The translations under genes and the position numbers were made by a program. The notes under the pieces were generated by a model, which was not told where the DNA came from, made no database searches, and saw only the letters and a list, made by a program, of their open reading frames with translations. 28,815 nt of DNA, taken from positions 1 through 28,815 of the forward strand of contig CAYIHX010000044.1 in NCBI GenBank assembly GCA_964363305.1, written 5' to 3'. Below are positions 9,017 through 15,775 of this stretch, in pieces; position 1 is the stretch's first letter; every line of letters starts with the position of its first letter. This DNA comes from CAYIHX01 sp964363305. Lineage in GTDB: Bacteria; Bdellovibrionota; UBA1018.

Positions 9017-9046
9017 CCCCGGGGGGTCCGCCCCAGGGGCTTTTTT
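9017..9046. terminator. Duplicated, probably bidirectional terminator
   Basis: CCCC-GGGGGG pairs with CCCC-A-GGGG and is followed by six T. It closely matches the terminator at 7090-7117. On the minus strand the hairpin is followed by ACAC and a run of seven T, and it lies 5 bp after the nucleotidyltransferase stop, so it may end that operon too. Confidence 0.75.
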
Positions 9047-9051
9047 ACGTC

Positions 9052-9612
9052 TTAGGAGGGGTTCTCGGAGAACCTCTTTCGGAGTTGCTCGATACGTCGC
9101 CGCTTCATTGTACCGACGTCTTTCGGTGTTTCGGCTTCATCGAGAGCGCGAATCAGTGCCTTCCGGTTGATGGTCTCGCCCCGTCGTTGGGTCACTTCGA
9201 GGTAGCGGATGCAGTCCAGCGCATCCGTTTCCGAGAGGCGGGAAAGCTTCAGTCGCCAGTAAAGTTCGACGTCGGGGCGGAATATTTTTAGATTCTTCCC
9301 TTCAAAAAGGGGCAAGAGGTGTTTTTTGAAGTCGTTGATTCGGAGAAGGAAGTAAGCTGCCGCTGTGTTCACCGCCTCTATAGGCAGACCGATGGATTCG
9401 GCGGCTTCCATCAGCGCCAGCGTCTCTGACTGTGAAACGTCCGCGAGGGCGGCCAGGTCGATGTCATACGTCACGCGGTAGGTCTCGCCGAGGGCGGGCA
9501 GGAGCGCTCCTCCGAGCAAGACCCATTCGCCGTGAATTTTTCCCTCGAGGGCTCTGAAGAGTTTTCGAGAAACGTCGCCGTCGATTGGCAGTGTGTGATT
9601 CGTCTTTGTCAT
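9052..9612 (-). CDS. AbiEii/DUF6036-like nucleotidyltransferase, putative toxin
   Basis: The 186-residue product carries a minimal nucleotidyltransferase core: WVLLGGALLPAL with GG at residues 34-35, followed by YRVTYDIDL with the R-x-T-x-D-x-D pattern (R46, T48, D50, D52). This is the arrangement of AbiEii/MenT-like and DUF6036 proteins, several of which are toxins that modify tRNA. The C-terminal half (ELYWRLKLSRLSETDALDCIRYLEV) fits the helical part of the family. The start is 2 bp after the stop of the XRE gene, so the two are translationally coupled. The upstream partner being a DNA-binding antitoxin-like protein supports a toxin-antitoxin reading, but activity is not shown by the sequence. 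Confidence 0.7.
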   Translation of the reverse strand: MTKTNHTLPIDGDVSRKLFRALEGKIHGEWVLLGGALLPALGETYRVTYDIDLAALADVSQSETLALMEAAESIGLPIEAVNTAAAYFLLRINDFKKHLLPLFEGKNLKIFRPDVELYWRLKLSRLSETDALDCIRYLEVTQRRGETINRKALIRALDEAETPKDVGTMKRRRIEQLRKRFSENPS

Positions 9613-9614
9613 GG

Positions 9615-10136
9615 CTACCGAATCTCCGCCATTCGACTGATCGAAATTCGGCGAAGCTTAATTGCCCGGCCAGTCACCGGTCGCCGTAAGGCCGCCTGGA
9701 CCGCCGGATTTTTTTTCCAGTTGCCGAGAAATACGCTGGGGAAGTGTGTTCGGAGAGCGAGGGTGTAGGCGTGAAGCGCCTCAAGCTCACGCTCGTGCCC
9801 GGGGCGTCCGTGACAGAAATTCCAGGCCTGGACCCAGGTTTTCAGAATGAGCCCGTCCGCAGGGGCTCGGATTCTTCGGTGTTTCGGCGGGCCGAGAGAG
9901 GTCAAAGGAAGACCCTCGTGGATTAGGAGCTCCCAATTTGGATCAATAGGCTGGAAGGAAATTTGGAGACCCAATACTTTCCCGAGACGTTCGAGCGTGT
10001 CCCATCCGGGATTGGCCCGTCCGGCTTCGAGAGCTTGGAGAGTCGCGAGCGAGATCTGTGACTGGGAGGCGAGCTTGAGTTGCGTGAGTCCTTGGGCCTG
10101 CCGGGTTTTGCGGATGATTTGAAGGAGCGGGAGCAT
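9615..10136 (-). CDS. XRE-family HTH regulator, putative antitoxin
   Basis: The 173-residue product begins with a standard XRE helix-turn-helix (IIRKTRQAQGLTQLKLASQS, then ISLATLQALEAGRANPGWDTLERLGKVLGL, residues about 7-58). A long C-terminal region with no recognised domain follows (WVQAWNFCHGRPGHERELEAL). It is the first gene of a two-gene unit with the nucleotidyltransferase, 2 bp apart. In such modules the HTH protein usually represses its own promoter, and a 7-bp dyad directly abuts the start codon. The upstream region is very AT-rich compared with the rest of the window, a frequent sign of acquired DNA. Confidence 0.75.
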   Translation of the reverse strand: MLPLLQIIRKTRQAQGLTQLKLASQSQISLATLQALEAGRANPGWDTLERLGKVLGLQISFQPIDPNWELLIHEGLPLTSLGPPKHRRIRAPADGLILKTWVQAWNFCHGRPGHERELEALHAYTLALRTHFPSVFLGNWKKNPAVQAALRRPVTGRAIKLRRISISRMAEIR

Positions 10137-10157
10137 AGGCTTATTATATCAAGCCTA
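10136..10157 (-). promoter_or_regulatory. Putative operator of the XRE/nucleotidyltransferase unit
   Basis: TAGGCTT (10136-10142) and AAGCCTA (10151-10157) form a perfect 7-bp dyad with an 8-bp AT-only-but-one spacer. It touches the start codon of the XRE gene. The further upstream 10158-10204 stretch is almost pure A/T and contains several TATAAT-like boxes. Binding by the XRE protein is inferred. Confidence 0.5.
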
Positions 10158-10204
10158 ATATATTATTGATATATATAGTAACTATATTAAATTATTCAAT
10201 TTTA

Positions 10205-11452
10205 TTAAAGTACTATACTCAGGCGACCCCAGGCATCGACTCCGAAACTATCCGCGAGCAGGTAACTGAGGTTGCGTTCTCCTTGCAGCGAGCGAGTCGA
10301 AAAGGCGCCGGCTCCGAACGTGAAGAATAAGCTTGTTCCGAGGGGGATCTCCTTCAGCGCTTCGATGCCAACGCCCGCGAGCGAATTGATGTAGGCCTTC
10401 GTGATGAAGGCGGACCGGCGCTGACCTTGCATTCCCAGCTTGAGTCCGACAGAGAGTTCCGCGGTTGCCTGACCTTTGTAGACGTACTCCAGCCCGAAAG
10501 GGATCGAGAAAGAGCTGAAGCGAAGCTCGGAGCGGAGGCGGTAGGAGAGCCCTGTTCGGTTGAGGAAGAAGGAGATATCCGGGGCTTTGACCGGGCCCAA
10601 ATGGAAGGTGTGGAAGGTGTGGACGGTGGCGTCTCCGGTGCCGAAGTAGCGGAGAATTCCCCAAACGTAGGCATAGGTCGTGAAGCTGGCTAGTTGGGAG
10701 ACCAGGCTTCCGGTTTCAAAATCGGAGGTGCTGACGTTCAGGCCCTGGGCTTGCCAATAGGAGATCAGGTTCGCGACGTCTCCGGTGGTGGCGCCGCCTC
10801 CGGCAGTGACGCGGGCATAGAAGTACGCGTCCGTTTTGCTTCGAAAGTAGGCGATCGCCTCATTGATGTGACCGACATCGCGAGTGGCGCGATCCTCCAA
10901 GTGTTCGGCGAACAGCTGCGAGTTATTCATGCCTGCGGCGGCCATGATGGTGGTGAACCAGTCGGTCGGCTGCGCGCGCGTGGCGCCGCCGCTCGTGGTA
11001 TTCGCTCCGGAGCCATAGCGGATGAAGCCTTCGCCGATAAAAGAGAAAATCGTGGGATGCCGGATGGCGTTGTTCCAGGAGTAGGTGGGAGTGAGGCCGG
11101 CGGCCACACTTCGGCTCCCATGCCCGAGTTCGTGATTCGCGACGAAGAAGGGATAGCTGACGAACCACCAGCCGGTGGAATAAGTGATCTCCCAAAGAAA
11201 ACGGGTAACGATGTTGCCTCCGACAAAGGTTTTGTCGCTGACGAGGTCGAAACCCGCGCTGCCGAGGCCCTCCCATTCGGTCCAAAGATTCCACATCGAG
11301 GGATTGGTCGCGACCATCGGGGCATAGCCGGAATCGAGGGAAAACGTGCGAAGGGGCGCGCGGTGGCTTTGCGCGCTGAACGCGGTTCCGGGATTGAGCG
11401 AAAGAAGGGTCAGCCCCAAGAGGGTATTTCGGTGAAAATGCGAGGTGCTCAT
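10205..11452 (-). CDS. Secreted or outer-membrane protein with an HEXXH zinc-binding motif
   Basis: The product has 415 residues and a signal peptide (hydrophobic segment about residues 10-25, likely cleavage after AFSA). HELGH at residues 107-111, in FFVANHELGHGSRSVAAG, is a perfect HEXXH zincin signature. The C-terminal third alternates in beta-strand style (SYRLRSELRFSSFSIPFGLEY, TAELSVGLKLGMQ, SLFFTFGAGAF) and may be a barrel or beta-sandwich. I do not recognise the family and see no certain third zinc ligand. The ATG at 11452 is preferred over an adjacent TTG. It is divergent from map, with an 87-bp gap. Confidence 0.6.
   Translation of the reverse strand: MSTSHFHRNTLLGLTLLSLNPGTAFSAQSHRAPLRTFSLDSGYAPMVATNPSMWNLWTEWEGLGSAGFDLVSDKTFVGGNIVTRFLWEITYSTGWWFVSYPFFVANHELGHGSRSVAAGLTPTYSWNNAIRHPTIFSFIGEGFIRYGSGANTTSGGATRAQPTDWFTTIMAAAGMNNSQLFAEHLEDRATRDVGHINEAIAYFRSKTDAYFYARVTAGGGATTGDVANLISYWQAQGLNVSTSDFETGSLVSQLASFTTYAYVWGILRYFGTGDATVHTFHTFHLGPVKAPDISFFLNRTGLSYRLRSELRFSSFSIPFGLEYVYKGQATAELSVGLKLGMQGQRRSAFITKAYINSLAGVGIEALKEIPLGTSLFFTFGAGAFSTRSLQGERNLSYLLADSFGVDAWGRLSIVL
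10602..10628. repeat. Three 9-bp tandem repeats inside the HEXXH gene
   Basis: TGGAAGGTG occurs twice in a row and is followed by TGGACGGTG. On the coding (minus) strand this gives the repeated His-Thr-Phe of HTFHTFH. The unit keeps the frame, so copy-number changes would add or remove three residues. Confidence 0.7.
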
Positions 11453-11539
11453 CAAGTGAGTCTAGTCAGGAAAAGTTTTGAACGCACGCACTTCTGCCGG
11501 TTTTGCCTTTTTGCGATGAAACAGGGTAAGAAGGTGTGC

Positions 11540-12298
11540 ATGACGATCAAGACCGCAAGCGATATTCGCGCGATGGAACTAGCGGGCCGTTTGGCCGCGG
11601 AGGTGCTGCAGTACACGGGCAAGTTCGTGCGGGTGGGTATCTCAACTGAGGAGCTCGATCGGATCGCCAACGACTTCACTCTCTCGAAGGGCGCGACGTC
11701 GGCCTGCATCGGTTACCATGGTTACCCTAAGGCGATCTGTACGTCGGTGAACGATGTGATTTGTCACGGGTTGCCGCGCGGTCAGCTTCTGAAAGAGGGC
11801 GACATCATCAATATCGACGTGACCGTTTTGAAGGGTGGTTTTCATGGGGACACCTCGGCGATGTTTTTTGTCGGTTCGCCGACTGAACGCGGAAAGAAAC
11901 TCACCGAGTGCGCCTTCGAAGCCATGCATCGGGGCATTGAGGCGGCTCGCGCCGGCGCGCATACGGGCGACATCGGATTTGCGATCGACAAGCTGGTTTC
12001 GCGCCGAGGCTTCTACGCGGTGAAGGAAGTCGGCGGTCATGGCATTGGCCGCGCATTTCATGAAGAGCCTTTTGTTCCGTCGTTCGGCAAGAAGGGCAAG
12101 GGGGCTCCGCTTCTGAAGTGGGGTACGATCACCGTCGAGCCGATGGTGAACGAGACCAAAGCTCCCATTCGTGAAGTGACGATTCCCGATTCTGACATCA
12201 CCGAGTTCAAGACTTCGGACGGAAGCTGGTCCGCTCAGTATGAGCACACCATTCTCATCACTGATGGGGCGCCTCAGATTCTCACGCTGACCGGTTGA
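11540..12298 (+). CDS. map: Methionine aminopeptidase, type I
   Basis: This enzyme removes the initiator methionine from nascent proteins. The 252-residue product has all five metal ligands of the family: two aspartates in INIDVTVLKGGFHGDTSAMF, the histidine in VGGHGIGRAFHEEP, and two glutamates in TITVEPMVN and AQYEHTILI. The histidine in YHGYPKAICTSVNDVICHG is also present. The ATG at 11540 has AAGAAGG 5 bases upstream; the ATG at 11516 is possible. The frame stays open far upstream, opposite the HEXXH gene, but that part is not coding. Length is close to E. coli Map (264). Confidence 0.95.
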   Translation: MTIKTASDIRAMELAGRLAAEVLQYTGKFVRVGISTEELDRIANDFTLSKGATSACIGYHGYPKAICTSVNDVICHGLPRGQLLKEGDIINIDVTVLKGGFHGDTSAMFFVGSPTERGKKLTECAFEAMHRGIEAARAGAHTGDIGFAIDKLVSRRGFYAVKEVGGHGIGRAFHEEPFVPSFGKKGKGAPLLKWGTITVEPMVNETKAPIREVTIPDSDITEFKTSDGSWSAQYEHTILITDGAPQILTLTG

Positions 12299-12361
12299 CT
12301 TGGGTTGAGGAGAATTGTCCGAAAGAACTGCCGGTGGCGGCGTCGCTTCGTAGCTGCGTCT

Positions 12362-12433
12362 TCAAAAGTGGATCGCGCCGAGGGGCAGGCCAAGGCGCAG
12401 GATGATTCGTTCTGCAATGGGCATATCTTCGGA
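12362..12433 (-). pseudogene. Degraded coding remnant beside the second ATPase hairpin
   Basis: On the minus strand the bases read SEDMPIAERIILRLGLPLGAI and stop two codons later. This loosely resembles the C-terminal end of some IS transposases, but the match is too short to be sure. There is no intact 5' part, because the sequence runs into the hairpin at 12444-12480. The rest of 12299-12443 shows nothing else I can identify. Confidence 0.25.
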
Positions 12434-12443
12434 ACGGTTCGCT

Positions 12444-12480
12444 GCTAGATCGACCTATTATTTTGATAGGTCGATCTAGC
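12444..12480. repeat. Perfect 15-bp inverted repeat upstream of the second ATPase gene
   Basis: GCTAGATCGACCTAT (12444-12458) and its exact reverse complement (12466-12480) flank a 7-nt loop. The downstream sequence is A-rich rather than T-rich, so it does not look like a terminator of map. It ends 24 bp before the ATPase start. Its sequence is unrelated to the hairpin at 8884-8919, but size and position are alike. Confidence 0.85.
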
Positions 12481-12504
12481 AAAATGTGATAAAATGAATA
12501 TCTA

Positions 12505-13665
12505 TTGAATAATACTGATATTTTTAAAAACATTTTGCTCCCCCGTCTTCGTGAAAGAGACCCTCGTATCCAAGTCATACTGGGACCTCGCCAGGTCGGC
12601 AAGACCACCGCTATCAAGGCTGTCCTGGCTCAACAGCACGATCCCTATCACTACGCGTCCGCTGATGACTTGCTTATCCCTGCGGTGCCCTGGCTGCGGG
12701 AGCAGTGGCAAAAAGCCGTTCAGCTCTGTCGTGTTGCGCCCGAGAAGAAGGCTATTCTCGTCGTCGATGAGGTGCAAAAAATTTTGGAATGGTCTGAAGT
12801 CTTGAAGGCGCTGTGGGACGGTAAAACGGACAGCGGTTTGCGCGTTGTGCTGCTCGGTTCTAGTTCGCTCCGGTTGCAAACGGGTTTATCCGAAAGTTTG
12901 GCTGGGCGGTTTGAAGTCATACGCGCCTACCACTGGGGTTTGGCGGAATCGCATGAGACCTTCGGCTTTTCACTGGATGACTATCTCACTTTCGGCGGTT
13001 ACCCCGGTGCAAGCGAATATCGCCACGACTTCGCTCGCTGGTATCAGTACGTGAAAGAGTCGATCGTCGATGCGGTGCTCATGAAAGACATTCTGGGTTT
13101 GAGAAGCGTAACCAAACCCGCTCTATTCAGACAGTGTTTTCAAATCGCCTGCGCCTACCCGGCGCAAGAAGTGAGTTATACTAAACTCCTTGGTCAGCTC
13201 CAAGATCGAGGCAATACGGATCTGGTGAAGCACTATCTTGAGCTGTTTGAGGGGGCCTACCTGATCAAGAGCCTGATGAAGTACAGCCCGAAACCCGTCA
13301 TCAAAAAATCATCGAGCCCGAAAATACTGCCGCTTTGCCCGGCGCTCGTCACTGTAGCTCTTGGATCGCAGCTCACTCAAGTACCGGAAATGCGCGGACG
13401 CCTTTTTGAGTTGGCCGTGGGTGCGGACTTGTGCAGGCTACCTGGTGATCTTTTCTATTGGCGGGAGCGTGGCATGGAAGTGGACTATGTCTATGCCTTC
13501 GCAGGCGAGGTCTTCGCGATTGAAGTGAAATCCGGCCGCCAAAAGTCAGCGGCGGGCCTGGCTGAGTTTTGCAGGCGCTTTAAAAAAGCCAAACCAGTGC
13601 TCATCGCTGAATCCAGTTACGAAGCCTTTGCCCAAAACCCGCTCGGGTTTCTCAGTCGATCGTGA
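12505..13665 (+). CDS. AAA_14/DUF4143-type ATPase with C-terminal PD-(D/E)XK-like motif (second copy)
   Basis: The 386-residue product has Walker A GPRQVGKT at residues 27-34, Walker B LVVDE at 85-89, the sensor-like LLGSSSLRLQ, ESLAGRFEVIRAYHWGLAE and YLTFGGYPGA. A PD-(D/E)XK-like end has EVDYV (D327) and FAIEVKSG (E340, K342). It shares architecture and motif spacing with the 7705-8850 protein, but the rest differs widely, so it is not a recent duplicate. The start appears to be a TTG at 12505: an in-frame stop lies just upstream, and the ATG at 12494 is out of frame. No Shine-Dalgarno is seen. It converges on and overlaps by 49 bp a small secreted-protein gene. Confidence 0.85.
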   Translation: MNNTDIFKNILLPRLRERDPRIQVILGPRQVGKTTAIKAVLAQQHDPYHYASADDLLIPAVPWLREQWQKAVQLCRVAPEKKAILVVDEVQKILEWSEVLKALWDGKTDSGLRVVLLGSSSLRLQTGLSESLAGRFEVIRAYHWGLAESHETFGFSLDDYLTFGGYPGASEYRHDFARWYQYVKESIVDAVLMKDILGLRSVTKPALFRQCFQIACAYPAQEVSYTKLLGQLQDRGNTDLVKHYLELFEGAYLIKSLMKYSPKPVIKKSSSPKILPLCPALVTVALGSQLTQVPEMRGRLFELAVGADLCRLPGDLFYWRERGMEVDYVYAFAGEVFAIEVKSGRQKSAAGLAEFCRRFKKAKPVLIAESSYEAFAQNPLGFLSRS

Positions 13666-13832
13666 GCTTCGGGTAAGATTCCCAGTTGAATCTCTGAAAT
13701 CGCTACGCTCTCAACGCCCTTGGTTGTAAGGCGCAATACCTCACATCGAAGTACGCGGCTTGGCTCCGCTGCGTGAGATACGGCCGCTGTTGCAGTAAAA
13801 ACCAGCGCACCCATCGTGATCATCTTTTTCAT
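13617..13832 (-). CDS. Short secreted protein, probably truncated at its C-terminus
   Basis: A 71-residue product starting MKKMITMGALVFTATAAVSHA, a good signal peptide with cleavage before AEPS. GGAGAAG lies about 8 bases upstream of the ATG. The mature part (RVLRCEVLRLTTKG and onward) looks natural up to about ILPEAHD. The last 16 or so residues are encoded opposite the final codons of the ATPase gene and have no coding character of their own. The likeliest reading is that the original 3' end was replaced when the ATPase gene arrived. The family is unknown. Confidence 0.45.
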   Translation of the reverse strand: MKKMITMGALVFTATAAVSHAAEPSRVLRCEVLRLTTKGVESVAISEIQLGILPEAHDRLRNPSGFWAKAS

Positions 13833-14458
13833 TTTCGAGCTTCTCCATTCGAGGCCGGAGGATTCAGGGGCCACTTTCAAGATGGACGGTCGTCTCACCC
13901 TATTTGTCGAAGAACTCATTCGCGCGCCTCGGGCATTCATACGTGCTCAAAGGGGGTCATACCGGGATCCTGGCCGGACGGTTTGAACTTAAACGTGCTG
14001 GTCAGGGGTCGAGAGGGGGCTTCGCAGCGCACGTTGCCCGAGGAGGGGAGGACGCCTTGACGATTCATCAACGAATAGACGAGCGGTTCGTGATCCGTGC
14101 GCGGCGAAACTCACCGAGCTTGGCGGCGAAGAACTCAGCGAGGGGCGCAGAACCCAGAACGAGCTGCGGTGCGCCACGCGGCGGAGCGGGCGTCGGAGCA
14201 GGCGAACGTGCATCGCAGTGGCGCGGAGATCAAGTGGGCCGGAAATTTTTCTTATGCGGATTACTTTTCTATTGACGGTGTACCGGCCGAACTCATGTCG
14301 GAGGCCGACATCGCACCGCGCATGTACCCGTTAAACGCTCCCATTGCCGTTTTACGGCCGTTGGACCGGTGCGGAGGCTTTTTTGAAGGTCGGCCTCTTT
14401 TGGATTCGATGGCGAGCCCTTCAGGTGCCCCGAAAAACAGGGTGTTATGCAGGTGCGC
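13833..14458. other. Gene-poor stretch with dyads and possible coding debris
   Basis: No convincing gene is seen in about 620 bp. A plus-strand frame ending at 14462 reads KWAGNFSYADYFSIDGVPAE near 14230-14290. A neighbouring frame reads KLTELGGEELSEGRRTQ just before it, as if one gene had suffered a frameshift. Dyads include ATGTCGG/CCGACAT at 14295-14311 and GAGGC/GCCTC followed by TTTT near 14373-14400. The stretch also shares the 11-mer CTCAAAGGGGG with the IS ends. Confidence 0.3.
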
Positions 14459-15535
14459 ATGAAATCCGAAAAAGCCATGAAACACCTTTCTGATTCTGAA
14501 TTACTGACCGTGACGCGCCAACTCTGCGGTGAGGAGCGCCGATTGACGATTCAGATTCTTCACCTCCTTCGCGAGATTGACGAACGCGCCCTCTTCGCGC
14601 GCACGCACTTCTCGCTCTTTGATTTCTGCGTGAAAGAGCTTCGTTTCTCAGAGGACCAAGGGTATCGCCGAATTTCAGCCATGCGCCAACTTCGCGACGT
14701 TCCCGAGCTGGAGGCACAAGTGGCCACGGGCGAGATCAAGCTGTCGCAGCTCGCCCAGGTGCGCACCTTCGTGCGCGCGGAGAAGAAAGAAGCCGGACGA
14801 AGTGTCTCTCGCGAAGAAGCTCGCGACCTCCTCTCGTCGCTCGCAGGGCGGTCGACCCGCGAGACCGAGCGGGTTCTTCTCGAGAAATCTCCGGCCTTGG
14901 CCGAGCGAAGAAGAACCGAAGAACGCATTCGCACCGTGGCGCCGACTTTTTCAGAGGTGCGCTTCACCGCCGATGATGAGCTGCTCGCTCTCATTCAAGA
15001 AGCGAAGAGTCTGGTCGCGCACAACGCCGATCTGAATCCGAGCCTTGCTCCGATTCTCAAGAAGGCCCTGACGGTTTGGGTGGGCCAGCTGAAGAAAAAG
15101 AAGGGACTGGAAGAGGGTTCTTGGGGGAGTGCTCAGAAGGGGGGCTCGGCGTCCGCCCAAGATTCTGACGACGGAGTTCCGTTTCGCGGCACAAATTCGG
15201 AAACCCCACCCGCTGCGCCGCGTGGCGCAGTGCGGCTTGCGCGGAATTCTTCGCCATCCAACTCCGAGGGCTCCTCCGCGCCGCGTTCGGCGCCCCTTTC
15301 AGAACCGAGCGCTCCGCGAACGCGCTACATCCCCGCGCCGCTTCGACGCCTCGTGTACGCGCGGGCCCGCGGGCAGTGCGAGTTCGGCGCGCCCGGCGCG
15401 CGGTGTGGGTCCTGGCACGCACTCGAGGTTCATCACCTCACGCCGTTTGCGCGCGGTGGGGCGCACACCGCAGAAAACCTCATCCTCGCCTGTCGCATCC
15501 ACAATGCCGCCGAGGGGCGTTGGGAGTTCGGATGA
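14459..15535 (+). CDS. HNH endonuclease-domain protein
   Basis: A product of about 358 residues. The N-terminal helical region (LSDSELLTVTRQLCGEERRL, LFDFCVKELRFSEDQGYRRISAMR, GEIKLSQLAQVRTF) resembles the N-terminal part of the DUF222-like HNH proteins that are multicopy in many genomes. A linker of about 70 residues rich in S, P, A and G follows. A C-terminal HNH motif has RARGQCEF, then GARCGSWHALEVHHLTPFAR and TAENLILACRIHNAAEGRW, containing the HH pair, the final H and zinc-binding cysteines. Such proteins may be mobile nucleases; targets are unknown. ATGs at 14447, 14459 and 14477 are possible; 14459 has an AGG nearby, while 14477 begins the conserved part. Confidence 0.75.
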   Translation: MKSEKAMKHLSDSELLTVTRQLCGEERRLTIQILHLLREIDERALFARTHFSLFDFCVKELRFSEDQGYRRISAMRQLRDVPELEAQVATGEIKLSQLAQVRTFVRAEKKEAGRSVSREEARDLLSSLAGRSTRETERVLLEKSPALAERRRTEERIRTVAPTFSEVRFTADDELLALIQEAKSLVAHNADLNPSLAPILKKALTVWVGQLKKKKGLEEGSWGSAQKGGSASAQDSDDGVPFRGTNSETPPAAPRGAVRLARNSSPSNSEGSSAPRSAPLSEPSAPRTRYIPAPLRRLVYARARGQCEFGAPGARCGSWHALEVHHLTPFARGGAHTAENLILACRIHNAAEGRWEFG

Positions 15536-15594
15536 GAATCTGCAAAGCCGTTCAGCCCTGGACCGGCACGCGGCCGTTGATCGGATCTGGTGTT

Positions 15595-15724
<130 letters not shown>

Positions 15725-15775
15725 CCTTTCCAGCTTGACCCCGACCCCTTGGGCGGAGTCAAATGAGATAACCCT

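Noticed and set aside
10694..11539. Long upstream extension of the map frame
   Set aside because: It lies opposite the HEXXH gene, has low-quality composition, and the family start plus a ribosome-binding site are at 11540.
11642..12247. Minus-strand frame of 201 residues
   Set aside because: It lies wholly opposite map, a certain gene, and is explained by high GC content.
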